DNA of 24,105 bases from [Eubacterium] saphenum (GTDB taxonomy: Bacteria > Bacillota > Clostridia > Oscillospirales > Ruminococcaceae), in contig SFHN01000004.1 in assembly GCA_004555635.1 (NCBI GenBank), positions 1 to 24,105 on the forward strand, written 5' to 3'. Below the pieces are notes generated by a model. That model saw only the letters and a list, made by a program, of their open reading frames with translations. It had not been told where the DNA came from and made no database searches. Below, one piece after another: positions 7,686-15,652 of this stretch. The translations under genes were made by a program, and so were the position numbers. Position 1 is the first letter of the stretch. The number at the start of each line of letters is the position of its first letter.

Positions 7686-8213
7686 ATGAGGGATTTTGCA
7701 AGGCGCCTGTCGGAGTTCTTCACAGGGGAAAAGGGAAAGCGGGTGATTATTGCGGCGGGGCTTGCGGTAATCGCGCTTCTGTTTCTCTCCTCGGTTATCC
7801 CGAAAAAGGAGGAAACCGAATCCGTCATCGGGTACGAAACCGCCGAGCAGGCGGAACGGCGGCTTGAGCAGCGGCTGGAGGCGCTTATCGCAAAAATCGA
7901 CGGAGCGGGCAGCGCAACCGTTATGGTAACGCTTGACACAACCGCCGAGCGTGTTTACGCGCAAAACGAGAAAACCGGCACTTCCCAAAACGGGAACGGC
8001 GAAAGCGGCTCGCGCTCGGGAAACAGCGAAACCGAGATAGTGCTTGCGGGAAGCGCGCGGCAGCCGCTGGAAAGCGGCGCGGTTATGCCCAAAGCGAGGG
8101 GCTGCGCGGTTGTGTGCGCGGGGGCAGCCGACCCTGCGGTAAAGGAGCGGATAGCAAACGCGGTTGCGGACGTCCTCGGTATAGGTATTTCGCGGGTATA
8201 CGTTACCTGCTGA
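7686..8213 (+). CDS. spoIIIAG: Stage III sporulation protein AG
   Basis: A 175-residue protein with one membrane helix (about residues 18-36, RVIIAAGLAVIALLFLSS), a linker, and a ring-building domain (RLEALIAKIDGAGSATVMVTLDT, then ARGCAVVCAGAADPAVKERIANAVADVLGIGISRVYV). The Gly/Ser-rich insert between the two halves (SQNGNGESGSRSGNSE) is where SpoIIIAG proteins carry their extra beta structure. SpoIIIAG forms a large ring in the intermembrane space. It is shorter than the Bacillus protein (~229). ATG 7686 is chosen because GAGG lies eight bases upstream; the open frame extends earlier only within spoIIIAF. Confidence 0.95.
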   Translation: MRDFARRLSEFFTGEKGKRVIIAAGLAVIALLFLSSVIPKKEETESVIGYETAEQAERRLEQRLEALIAKIDGAGSATVMVTLDTTAERVYAQNEKTGTSQNGNGESGSRSGNSETEIVLAGSARQPLESGAVMPKARGCAVVCAGAADPAVKERIANAVADVLGIGISRVYVTC

Positions 8214-8234
8214 TTTTAGGAAAGGTGATTTGTT

Positions 8235-8771
8235 ATGAAAAGACTAAACGTTATCTTAGGCAAAAAGCAGCTGATTATCGCGTCGCTTACCGTGCTTCTC
8301 GGCGCGGCGGCAGCGGTGAACTTCATCTATGCGGGAAAGAGCAAGGATAAGCTGACGCAGCCCTCCGCAGAGGTGTCCTCGTCGTACGGCGAAACGGCGT
8401 ATGTTTCGGGCAGCGCAGACAGCGACGCGTACTTCGCGCAGGCGCGGCTCGACAAGCAGAGCAGCCGCGAGGAAGCTGCCGAGGTTCTCGCTTCGATGTA
8501 TCAGGGCGGCGACCTTACCGCCGACGAGCTTTCGGTTGTCGCGAGCGACGCGATGAACCTCTCAATGCTGATTGACAGCGAAAACCGCATAGAAACGCTG
8601 CTAAAGGCGCAGGGGTTTGACGACGCGCTGTGCTATCTGTCCGAAAACACCGCGAACATCATCGTAAAGACCGACGGGCTGGAGCCTGCGGACGCAGCGA
8701 AGATTAAGAGCACGCTGCTTTCCGAGGTTGACGTTACGAACGACAATATCACGATTGTCGAGGTGAACTGA
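8235..8771 (+). CDS. spoIIIAH: Stage III sporulation protein AH
   Basis: A 178-residue protein with an N-terminal membrane helix (about residues 13-31, LIIASLTVLLGAAAAVNFIY). The rest is an extracellular YscJ/FliF-like domain ending ADAAKIKSTLLSEVDVTNDNITIVEV, typical of SpoIIIAH. The conserved ARLDKQSSREEA segment is present. In Bacillus it binds SpoIIQ across the septum, joining the two halves of the channel; spoIIQ is not in this window. AAAGGTGA precedes the ATG. It is the last gene of the operon and is followed at once by a terminator. Confidence 0.95.
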   Translation: MKRLNVILGKKQLIIASLTVLLGAAAAVNFIYAGKSKDKLTQPSAEVSSSYGETAYVSGSADSDAYFAQARLDKQSSREEAAEVLASMYQGGDLTADELSVVASDAMNLSMLIDSENRIETLLKAQGFDDALCYLSENTANIIVKTDGLEPADAAKIKSTLLSEVDVTNDNITIVEVN

Positions 8772-8809
8772 AAAGAGCGCCGACAGAGTTTTCCCCTGTC
8801 GGCGCTTTT
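8771..8809. terminator. Bidirectional terminator between spoIIIAH and the diguanylate cyclase
   Basis: A perfect 11-bp stem (8776-8786 with 8796-8806) encloses a nine-base loop and is flanked by AAAA on the left and TTTT on the right. It therefore offers a T-run to transcripts arriving from either side. The T-runs are short (four bases), so efficiency may be moderate. Confidence 0.8.
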
Positions 8810-8823
8810 GCTATTGTGTTGTT

Positions 8824-10083
8824 TCAGCTTTTGCAGACCTCGTTTTCGTCGGCGGGCGACTCAATGAGGGCGTTTCTGCCGTGTTCCTTTCCGTAGTAGA
8901 GCTTCGCGTCCGCTCTCCTTATCGTTTCGTATGGGTCGGCGCCGCTTTCGTGCTTCTCTATGCCAAAGGTCATCGCTACGGGGATTTCCTCGCCGTTATA
9001 ATGGCAGCGGTATTCCCGTATCGTTTCCATCAGATTTTTCATTCGCAACAAGACGTTTTCGTAGCTCTCTGCGCAGAACGCTATGAGAAACTCCTCACCG
9101 CCCCACCGCGCAGCCTCGCCGCATACGCCGGTGTTTTTTCTGATAATTTCTGCGATATCGCGCAGCACCGCGTCGCCGCAGTCGTGCCCCCACTTATCGT
9201 TAAAGCGCTTGAAGAAATCTATATCGCCCATAACAATCGTCATTTGCTCGCCGTTCTTCGAGCGTTCGCTCATTTCTGACAGAATGTGGTCAAACGCGCG
9301 GCGGTTATACAATTCGGTAAGCGGGTCGGTTGCGATAAGGCTGCGAAGCGACCTTTGCAGCTTTACGGCTGCCCTGCCCATAACGCCGATTTCGTCGGAG
9401 CGGGAAACAAGCGATTCGTCTGCGGTGCAGCGGGTGTCACCGTCGGATACGCGGTCAAGGAAAACCACCGCCTCGGACAATGCCCCCGACATATTCCGCG
9501 CAAAAACAACGCCGAAAAAGCCGAGCAAAATCGTTACTATCCACGAAACGACAAGCCCGCGGAACGTGTCGCGGTTTACGTTTTCGGAAACCTCCGCGCT
9601 GCTTTTTCCCGCGAACACCATTCCGACGCAGCTTCCGCTTTCATCGGTAAGCGGGATATAGTAGCCGAAGTATCGCGTGCCGTTTACCACGATGTCGTCC
9701 GAGGAATAGACCTCGCCTTTTTGCAGCACGTTCCGCACAACCGCAGCAGACGCGCGCGTTCCGACTGCGCGCTCTCCGTCGGGGTTGCGTATGGTGGTGA
9801 TTTTGCGCTTGTCGCCCTCGAAAAGCGTTATGTCAACGCCCGTTTTTTCCTTTATGGAATCGAAGCATTCCACGGCAGATTTGGCGTCAAACAGCTCTCC
9901 GCCCTCTAACTTCATCAGCTCATAGGCGCTTACGCAGGCGCTCTCAAGCTGTGAAAAAACGGCGTTTCGCGAGCGGATATAGTTTGTCGCGGAAAACATC
10001 ACGGAAAGCACCGCCGAAAGCAGCAGCATAGGTCCGACGACAAGCGCCGTTATTTTGAATGTAAGGCTTGAGCCTTTGTTCAT
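8824..10083 (-). CDS. Membrane-bound diguanylate cyclase (Cache-like sensor, HAMP, GGDEF)
   Basis: A 419-residue protein that makes cyclic di-GMP from two GTP. Membrane helix 1 spans residues 9-31. An extracytoplasmic Cache-like sensor covers about 42-165 (TGVDITLFEGDKRKITTI; GTRYFGYYIPLTDESG). Helix 2 is at 176-196, a HAMP-like linker at 197-250 and a GGDEF domain at 252-405. The active-site motif is intact: GGEEF at 328-332, with DIDFFKRFNDKWGHDCGD upstream. The inhibitory I-site position (RxxD nine residues before the motif) reads GVCG (319-322), so product inhibition at that site is probably absent. I chose ATG 10083, eight bases after GGAGG; longer versions would start inside the promoter. 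The gene is monocistronic and convergent with spoIIIA. Confidence 0.93.
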   Translation of the reverse strand: MNKGSSLTFKITALVVGPMLLLSAVLSVMFSATNYIRSRNAVFSQLESACVSAYELMKLEGGELFDAKSAVECFDSIKEKTGVDITLFEGDKRKITTIRNPDGERAVGTRASAAVVRNVLQKGEVYSSDDIVVNGTRYFGYYIPLTDESGSCVGMVFAGKSSAEVSENVNRDTFRGLVVSWIVTILLGFFGVVFARNMSGALSEAVVFLDRVSDGDTRCTADESLVSRSDEIGVMGRAAVKLQRSLRSLIATDPLTELYNRRAFDHILSEMSERSKNGEQMTIVMGDIDFFKRFNDKWGHDCGDAVLRDIAEIIRKNTGVCGEAARWGGEEFLIAFCAESYENVLLRMKNLMETIREYRCHYNGEEIPVAMTFGIEKHESGADPYETIRRADAKLYYGKEHGRNALIESPADENEVCKS

Positions 10084-10126
10084 AATTCCCGCCTCCGTGC
10101 CGCAAAAAAGCCGAATAGTTATTTCT

Positions 10127-10155
10127 ATTTTAGCACAAACAGCACGTGATGTCAA
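10127..10155 (-). promoter_or_regulatory. SigA promoter of the diguanylate cyclase gene
   Basis: On the minus strand TTGACA (plus 10150-10155), a 17-base spacer and TAAAAT (plus 10127-10132) form a near-perfect SigA promoter. It lies 43 bases upstream of the ATG at 10083. The strength suggests vegetative expression, independent of the SigE-driven operon it faces. Confidence 0.75.
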
Positions 10156-10277
10156 CCAAAATCTGCCGTTTATTGTCATATATTGAGAATTGTTTTTTCT
10201 GTTTTCAGGCGGAAGCACCACAGAATTTGCGCCTTAAAAAAATTCGCAAAAAAAATTGAAAAAAACGCGCTATGCTC

Positions 10278-10306
10278 TTGATTTTTTTATAATGATGTGG
10301 TATAAT
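10278..10306 (+). promoter_or_regulatory. SigA promoter of the rimP-nusA-infB operon
   Basis: TTGATT at 10278-10283, a 17-base spacer and a perfect TATAAT at 10301-10306. Transcription would begin near 10313, just ahead of the leader hairpin, giving a leader of about 115 bases. The surrounding 10180-10320 stretch is markedly A/T-rich and contains no gene. Confidence 0.75.
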
Positions 10307-10322
10307 ATATACGATAGTTAGG

Positions 10323-10352
10323 CTAAAGACTGGGGTTCGCTCCGGTCTTTAG
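10323..10352 (+). ncRNA. rimP leader hairpin with UUCG tetraloop
   Basis: CTAAAGACTGGGG (10323-10335) pairs with CTCCGGTCTTTAG (10340-10352) over 13 bp, with two G-U pairs, around a TTCG loop. It lies about ten bases after the predicted transcription start. From memory, a hairpin between promoter and rimP recurs in Firmicutes, so this could be a conserved 5'-stabilising or regulatory element. No T-run follows directly (the nearest is T6 at 10368), so it is not an obvious attenuator. Confidence 0.6.
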
Positions 10353-10426
10353 GCTTTATATAGGCGGTTTTTTCGGCGCGGGAAAGCGCTTCGCCGTGCC
10401 GCGCTAAAGGGAAAGGAGCTTTGCTT

Positions 10427-10933
10427 ATGGCTTTGGCAAAGGGGTTCAGCTCGATAGAAGCCGCCGCAGAAAATGCGGTTAGGGATATCGTAGAGAGCCA
10501 CGGTTTTTCGCTTTGGGACGTTGTGTTTATGAAAGAGGGCGCGAGCTGGTATCTGCGCATTTTCATAGACAAGCCCGGAGGGATAACGATTGACGACTGC
10601 GAGTCGATAAACGGACAGATAAACGACGAAATCGACAAGCAGGATTTTATCGACAAGGTTGATTATCTGGAGATTGGCTCGGCGGGGCTTGAGCGCGTCG
10701 TGCGGCGCACAGCACAGCTTCCCGCGTCCGTCGGAAAGAAGATACGCCTGCGCACCTATAAGCTTGCGGCGGGGCTTCCGCAGAAGGACGTAAAATGCAC
10801 GCTGTCCGCGTTTGACGGCGAAAACATTACGGTTACGGGAGATTTCGGCGAGGCGGTTGTGCCTGTTGCCGAGGTTTCTGCAATAAATTACGATGATTTT
10901 GACGATTACGAAGAACTTATAACGGAGGAGTAA
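10427..10933 (+). CDS. rimP: Ribosome maturation factor RimP
   Basis: A 168-residue cytoplasmic factor needed for 30S subunit maturation. Family signatures are visible: LWDVVFMKEGASWYLRIFID in the N-terminal alpha/beta domain, then ITIDDCESINGQINDEIDK, YLEIGSAGLERVV (the usual LEVSSPGLDRPL position) and an SH3-like C-terminal domain. EIGSAGLERVV deviates from the common EVSSPGLERPL, a mild oddity. The start is ATG 10427, eight bases after AAAGGAG, rather than an in-frame TTG six bases earlier. It leads the operon, and nusA follows after seven bases. Confidence 0.94.
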   Translation: MALAKGFSSIEAAAENAVRDIVESHGFSLWDVVFMKEGASWYLRIFIDKPGGITIDDCESINGQINDEIDKQDFIDKVDYLEIGSAGLERVVRRTAQLPASVGKKIRLRTYKLAAGLPQKDVKCTLSAFDGENITVTGDFGEAVVPVAEVSAINYDDFDDYEELITEE

Positions 10934-10940
10934 ACAAAAA

Positions 10941-12122
10941 ATGGCAAAGAGAAAGACACAAAAGGGCGAGGACTACGGAACTATTTTCGACAACCTTGCA
11001 ATACTTGCCGAGGAGAAGGGCATAAACAAGACCGTTCTTGCGGAGAAAATCAAGAGCGCGATTGAAAAGAGCCTTCTCACCCGCAGAAAGGAGCTTGGAC
11101 TCGAGGACGAGGAAGAGGGCGCTGTTCAGGTTACCATCGACTTTGACAACGGCATATTTGACGTAAGCCTGCTGAAGGACGTTATAGAAACCGCCGACGC
11201 TTACTTCACCCCCGAGATTGAGATTGTTCTCGAGGACGCGCGGAAGATTGACCCCTCGGTTCAGGCGGGCGACACAATCCGCTGCCCCATCGACCCGAAG
11301 GCGTTCAAGCGCATTGCCGCAAAGAACGCGAAGGACCTTATCCGTCAGGGCTTCAGCAACGCCGAAAGGCAGCACCTCGCGGAAATCTGGGGCGACTACG
11401 AGAACGAGGCGGTTTCCGCTACCGTTACGAAGGTTGAGCCTAAGAGCGGCTACGCTTATCTCGACATAAACCACAACGAGGTTCAGCTCACAAAGAACGA
11501 GCAGATTCCCGGAGAGGTTCTGAACGTCGGCGACGTAATCAAGGTATATATTTCGGGCGTATCCAAAGAATATAAAGAGGGCGACAAGAGCCAGTACCTC
11601 AAGGTTTCCCGCACGGACAAGTGGCTGATAAAGCGTCTGTTCGAGCTTGAGTGCCCAGAGATTTACGACGGAACGGTTGAGATTAAGGGAGTAAGCCGCG
11701 CGGCAGGCAGCCGCAGCAAAATCGCCGTTATCAGCAACGACCCGAACGTTGACGCTGTCGGCGCGTGCATAGGTCCGCAGAAATCGCGTATAAATGCAGT
11801 AACAAAGGAAATCAAGGGCGAAAAGGTTGACGTAGTGCTTTACAGCGACAACCCCAAGGAGTACATCAAGCAGGCGCTTAAGCCCGCGGAGGTAACCCAC
11901 GTTGTTATCACAAACCCCAACCCCGACAAGCGCGAGTGCAAGGTTATCGTTCCCGACAACCAGCTTTCCCTTGCAATCGGAAACAAGGGACAGAACGCGC
12001 TTCTCGCAGCAAAGCTTACGGGCTACAAAATCGACATCAAGGCTGAGAGCGCGGCAAGCCCCGAGGACTTTGAGATAGTTCCTCTTGCCGAAAAGGAAGA
12101 AGCCCCCGCCGACGCGGAGTAA
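10941..12122 (+). CDS. nusA: Transcription termination/antitermination factor NusA
   Basis: A 393-residue RNA-polymerase-binding factor controlling pausing, termination and antitermination. In order: an N-terminal polymerase-binding domain (about 1-125), an S1 RNA-binding domain (about 130-200; SATVTKVEPKSGYAYLDI) and two KH domains (VGACIGPQKSRINAVTKEIKGEKVDVV; LAIGNKGQNALLAAKLTGYKIDI). The C-terminal tail is short and acidic, without the acidic repeats of enterobacterial NusA, as usual in Firmicutes. The start ATG has GGAGGAG ten bases upstream, inside the end of rimP, so the two are coupled. Confidence 0.96.
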   Translation: MAKRKTQKGEDYGTIFDNLAILAEEKGINKTVLAEKIKSAIEKSLLTRRKELGLEDEEEGAVQVTIDFDNGIFDVSLLKDVIETADAYFTPEIEIVLEDARKIDPSVQAGDTIRCPIDPKAFKRIAAKNAKDLIRQGFSNAERQHLAEIWGDYENEAVSATVTKVEPKSGYAYLDINHNEVQLTKNEQIPGEVLNVGDVIKVYISGVSKEYKEGDKSQYLKVSRTDKWLIKRLFELECPEIYDGTVEIKGVSRAAGSRSKIAVISNDPNVDAVGACIGPQKSRINAVTKEIKGEKVDVVLYSDNPKEYIKQALKPAEVTHVVITNPNPDKRECKVIVPDNQLSLAIGNKGQNALLAAKLTGYKIDIKAESAASPEDFEIVPLAEKEEAPADAE

Positions 12123-12132
12123 GGAGCGCAGG

Positions 12133-12399
12133 ATGCAGGAAAAACGTGTCCCGCTCAGAAAGTGCATAGGCTGCGGCGAGATGATAGGAAAGAAAGGCGC
12201 GTTCAGAATTGTCCGCAGCAAGGAAGGCGAGGTGTCCTTTGACCCCACGGGGAAGAAATCGGGACGCGGCGCTTATATCTGCCGCGACGAAAAGTGCCTG
12301 TTTGCGGTGCGTTCGGGAAAGAAGCTTGAGCGCGCGCTGAAATGCCCTATCACCGCGGAGCTTTACACATCTCTCGAAAAGGAGCTGAGCGAAGATTAA
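12133..12399 (+). CDS. ylxR: YlxR/RnpM family protein (RNase P modulator)
   Basis: An 88-residue basic protein with the YlxR signature: RVPLRKCIGCGEMIGKKGAFRIVR at the N-terminus, then the glycine-rich motif KSGRGAYICRDEKC. In Bacillus this family binds RNA and modulates RNase P activity (RnpM). The start is ATG 12133, six bases after AAGGAG; the longer open frame would overlap nusA. It lies in its standard place between nusA and ylxQ, and its stop overlaps the proposed ylxQ start. Confidence 0.93.
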   Translation: MQEKRVPLRKCIGCGEMIGKKGAFRIVRSKEGEVSFDPTGKKSGRGAYICRDEKCLFAVRSGKKLERALKCPITAELYTSLEKELSED

Positions 12400-12700
12400 C
12401 AAGGCGTTGTCAACAATCGGTCTGTGCCGCCGCGCGGGAAAGCTTGTTATGGGCTTTGACGCGGTTGTGGAGGAGCTTTCTTCTCCGAAATCAAAGGCGG
12501 CGGGCATAATACTTGCAAGCGACCTCTCCGCAAAAACCGAAAAGGAAATCCGTTTTGCTGCCGAGAAGTACAAGGCAGAGCTTATCACGGCGGATTTTAC
12601 GATGGACGAAGCGCGGGACGCTGTCGGAAAGCGCACGGGAATATTCCTTGTACTTGACGGCGGCCTGTTCGGCTCGATTAAACATAACTTGGAAAAATAA
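12395..12700 (+). CDS. ylxQ: L7Ae-like RNA-binding protein YlxQ, probable ATT start
   Basis: A small protein of the ribosomal L7Ae/L30e fold, 101 residues if begun at ATT 12395 or 97 residues from TTG 12407. It contains STIGLCRRAGKLVMGFDAV, then IILASDLSAKTEKEIRFAAE and FLVLDGGLFGSIKHN, typical of YlxQ. The frame has a TGA at 12386 and no ATG, GTG or TTG before 12407. Family proteins normally begin MNK.L...GL.RRAGK, which corresponds to ATT AAC AAG GCG TTG here. AAAAGGAG lies ten bases before the ATT but 22 before the TTG. I therefore favour ATT. It overlaps the ylxR stop (GATTAA), so coupling could help initiation. Confidence 0.82.
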   Translation: MNKALSTIGLCRRAGKLVMGFDAVVEELSSPKSKAAGIILASDLSAKTEKEIRFAAEKYKAELITADFTMDEARDAVGKRTGIFLVLDGGLFGSIKHNLEK

Positions 12701-12742
12701 GCGCATTTGGCGCGACTATCAATTATTTGGAGGATATTTACA

Positions 12743-15625
12743 TTGCCAGCTAAACAGAATAAATACAAGCTTCAGGACGTGGCTGCCGACCTCGGTATCG
12801 AGCGCGCAGAGCTTATAACGCTGCTTGATGAAACCTTTGGCGGAACGCCCAGAAAAGCACAAAGCTCTCTCTCGGCAGACGAGGTAAACTACGTTCTGAA
12901 CAAGTACACAAAAATGCACGAAGTAACCGACATGGCAAAGGCGTTCGGTGCAACAAGAGATATCAAGAGCGAGAAGCCTGTCAAGGCGGAAAAGCCCGCC
13001 CCCAAGAAGAAGGCGGTAAAGGCAGAGCCTGCTCCCGAGGTTAAGGAGGAGGTTAAGGCGGAAGTAAAGCCCGAGCCTAAGCCCGAGGTCAAGGAAGAAC
13101 CTAAGGCAGAGGTAAAGCCCGAGCCGAAGCCCGAGGTTAAGGAAGAACCCAAGGCGGAGGTTAAGCCCGAGGCTGTTCCCGAAGTCAAGCCCGAGCCGAA
13201 GCCCGAGGTTAAGGAAGAGCCTAAGGCAGAGGTTAAGCCCGAGCCTAAGCCTGAACCCAAGCCCGACAGACCCGCGCAGCGTCCGCAGGACAACCGTCAG
13301 CCCGACAGGAGAAACGATGTTCGCCGCGATAACCGCGACGGTCGTGATGGTCGTGACAGCGGCGACAGACGCGACGGCAGAAACGGCTCTCAGCCCGCAA
13401 GGGACGGCAGGGACAACCGCTTTGGCGACAGGCGCGACGACAGGCGCGACGGCAGACCCGTAAACGGCGACAGACGCGACGGCAGGGACAACCGCTTCGG
13501 CGACAGAAAGCCCGCTGCGCCCGCGCCCGCACCCGCACCTGCACAGAAGCTTTCTCCCTCGAAGCCCGCTATCGACTCCAGCAAGATAAAGGTGAACACA
13601 CCTCCCGTTCAGCAGCAGAAGCCGAAGGGCGAGGCGGTTCAGCGCGGCGAGCAGGTCACCAAGATGGTTGACACAAGGGGCAGCTATGTGGAGCTTGACA
13701 AGTACAACGAGCGCTACGAAACCATCGCTCCCGCAAGCAAGATGAACTCCGACAACTTCCAGCACAAGCAGAGAATTCAGCAGAAGTCAAAGCAGAAGGG
13801 CAAGCAGTTCAGCTCAAAGCGCGAAACCGAAGCGCAGAAGCTGAAGCGCCTTGAGCTTGAGCGCGCGAGAAAGCAGCAGCTTAAGGTGCAGATTCCCGAC
13901 GAAATCACCGTCGGCGAGCTTGCAAGCAGGCTTAAGGTTGTCGCAACCGAGGTTATCAAGAAGCTGTTTAACCTCGGCGTTATGGCAAGCATAAACGAAA
14001 CCATCGACTTCGACACCGCGTCGCTCGTTGCAGAGGAGCTTGGCGCAAAGGTTGAGAAGGAGGTTGTCGTTACAATCGAGGAGCGTCTGTTTGACGACGT
14101 AGAGGACACCGCAGAGGACTTAAAGCCGCGCTCTCCCGTTGTTGTTGTTATGGGACACGTTGACCACGGCAAGACCTCTATCCTCGACTATATCAGAAAG
14201 GCGCACGTCACCTCTACCGAGGCGGGCGGCATTACCCAGCACATCGGCGCATACCGCGTTCACCTTGAGGACAGGGATATCACGTTCCTTGATACCCCCG
14301 GACACGAAGCGTTCACCTCTATGAGAGCGCGCGGCGCTATGATAACCGATATCGCGATACTCGTTGTCGCTGCCGACGACGGAATTATGCCGCAGACGGT
14401 TGAGGCAATCAACCACGCAAAGGCTGCGGGCGTTTCCATTATCGTTGCGATAAACAAGATGGATAAGGAAGGCGCAAACCCCGAGCGCGTAAAGGAAGAA
14501 CTTACGAAGTACGACCTCGTATGCGAGGATTGGGGCGGCGACGTTATCTGCGTTCCCGTTTCCGCAAAGACGGGCGAGGGTATGGATTCCCTGCTCGAAT
14601 ATGTCGGACTTGCTGCGGATATCCTTGAACTGAAGGCAAATCCCGACCGCCTTGCAAAGGGCGCGGTTATCGAGGCGCGCCTTGACAAGAACAGAGGTCC
14701 TATCGCAACGCTTCTTGTACAGAACGGTACGCTTCACACGGGCGATGTTCTTATCGCGGGCACGGCTGTCGGCAGAGTTCGCGTAATGCGCGACGACAAG
14801 GGCAGAACGGTTACTTCCGCAGGTCCGTCCGTTCCCGTTGAGATTATGGGTCTTTCCGAGGTTCCCTCCGCGGGCGACACGTTCGCTGCGGTTGAGGACG
14901 AGAAGCTCGCGCGCGAGCTTGTTGAAAAGCGCAAGCACGAGGCTAAGGAGGAGCAGTTCAAGTCCTATCAGAAGGTTACGCTTGACAACCTGTTCAGCTC
15001 TATGCAGTCGGGCGAGGTTAAGACCCTGCCCATTATCGTAAAGGCAGACGTACAAGGCTCTGTTGAGGCTGTACGCCAGTCGCTCGAAAAGCTCACAAAC
15101 GACGAGGTTCGCGTAAGCGTTATCCACGGCGGCGTCGGCGCGGTAAGCGAGAGCGACGTTATGCTTGCGGAGGCTTCGGGCGCAATCATCGTCGGCTTTA
15201 ACGTAAGACCCCACCCGTCCGCAGAGGACACCGCAAAGCGCGACGGCGTTGAAATCCGCCTGTACCGCGTAATATACGACGCAATCGAGGATATCGAGGC
15301 TGCGATGAAGGGTATGCTTGCGCCTAAGTTCCGCGAGGTTTCTCTCGGAAAGGTCGAGGTTCGTCAGGTCTACAAGATTACGAACGTCGGCATTGTTGCC
15401 GGCTCCTACGTTCTCGACGGCAAGGTTGCGAGAAACGGACAGGTCCGCATTGTCCGCGACGGCATAATCGTCGGCGACGACAAGATAGCGGGACTTCAGC
15501 GCTTCAAGGACGCCGTGAAGGAAGTTGCGGCGGGCTACGAGTGCGGTATCAGCCTTGAGAAGTTCACTGACATCAAGGAAGGCGACATTTTCGAGGCTTA
15601 TATAATGGAGGAAATCAAGGATTGA
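12743..15625 (+). CDS. infB: Translation initiation factor IF-2
   Basis: A 960-residue GTPase that brings initiator tRNA to the 30S subunit. The N-terminal IF2_N domain (residues 1-50) is followed by a long disordered charged linker (about 75-300; Lys/Pro/Glu repeats, then an Arg/Asp/Gly-rich stretch), a second IF2_N domain (about 390-440) and the G domain. G motifs: GHVDHGKT 471-478, DTPGHE 517-522, NKMD 571-574, then SAKTGEG. The C-terminal domains are intact. The start is TTG 12743 with GGAGG nine bases upstream, giving [14 protein letters not shown]; an earlier in-frame TTG at 12707 lies before that site. It is longer than Bacillus IF2 (~716) because of the linker. Confidence 0.97.
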   Translation: MPAKQNKYKLQDVAADLGIERAELITLLDETFGGTPRKAQSSLSADEVNYVLNKYTKMHEVTDMAKAFGATRDIKSEKPVKAEKPAPKKKAVKAEPAPEVKEEVKAEVKPEPKPEVKEEPKAEVKPEPKPEVKEEPKAEVKPEAVPEVKPEPKPEVKEEPKAEVKPEPKPEPKPDRPAQRPQDNRQPDRRNDVRRDNRDGRDGRDSGDRRDGRNGSQPARDGRDNRFGDRRDDRRDGRPVNGDRRDGRDNRFGDRKPAAPAPAPAPAQKLSPSKPAIDSSKIKVNTPPVQQQKPKGEAVQRGEQVTKMVDTRGSYVELDKYNERYETIAPASKMNSDNFQHKQRIQQKSKQKGKQFSSKRETEAQKLKRLELERARKQQLKVQIPDEITVGELASRLKVVATEVIKKLFNLGVMASINETIDFDTASLVAEELGAKVEKEVVVTIEERLFDDVEDTAEDLKPRSPVVVVMGHVDHGKTSILDYIRKAHVTSTEAGGITQHIGAYRVHLEDRDITFLDTPGHEAFTSMRARGAMITDIAILVVAADDGIMPQTVEAINHAKAAGVSIIVAINKMDKEGANPERVKEELTKYDLVCEDWGGDVICVPVSAKTGEGMDSLLEYVGLAADILELKANPDRLAKGAVIEARLDKNRGPIATLLVQNGTLHTGDVLIAGTAVGRVRVMRDDKGRTVTSAGPSVPVEIMGLSEVPSAGDTFAAVEDEKLARELVEKRKHEAKEEQFKSYQKVTLDNLFSSMQSGEVKTLPIIVKADVQGSVEAVRQSLEKLTNDEVRVSVIHGGVGAVSESDVMLAEASGAIIVGFNVRPHPSAEDTAKRDGVEIRLYRVIYDAIEDIEAAMKGMLAPKFREVSLGKVEVRQVYKITNVGIVAGSYVLDGKVARNGQVRIVRDGIIVGDDKIAGLQRFKDAVKEVAAGYECGISLEKFTDIKEGDIFEAYIMEEIKD
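13066..13260 (+). repeat. In-frame [16 protein letters not shown] coding repeat in infB
   Basis: About four copies, some imperfect, of a 16-residue (48-base) unit built from Lys, Pro, Glu and Val. Synonymous differences among copies (AAGGAAGAACCTAAG against AAGGAAGAACCCAAG) show the repeat is held at protein level. It lies in the disordered linker of IF2. Confidence 0.85.
13403..13506 (+). repeat. Direct repeat in the Arg/Asp/Gly-rich part of infB
   Basis: A 29-base segment at 13403-13431 recurs at 13478-13506 with one synonymous change, encoding DGRDNRFGD twice. The two copies are 75 bases (25 codons) apart within a region dominated by RRDGRD-type peptides. Replication slippage or unequal recombination is a likely source. 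Confidence 0.8.
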
Positions 15626-15652
15626 TTTCGCTGCTTATGAAAAGGAGGCTAT

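Noticed and set aside
10353..10375. Transcription attenuator between the leader hairpin and rimP
   Set aside because: The T6 run at 10368 is about 15 bases past the hairpin and no second stem abuts it, so no intrinsic terminator can be drawn.
10917..12248. 443-codon minus-strand open frame opposite nusA
   Set aside because: Complete overlap with an unmistakable nusA. Leu/Val/Arg-rich product, with no start signals.
13066..13260. Short regular repeats resembling a CRISPR array
   Set aside because: The units are in frame, vary synonymously, have no spacers of constant length, and encode the IF2 linker.
12719..13765. 348-codon minus-strand open frame with Gly/Leu repeats opposite infB
   Set aside because: The apparent repeats are the reverse reading of the KPE coding repeat in IF2; there is no independent evidence for a gene.
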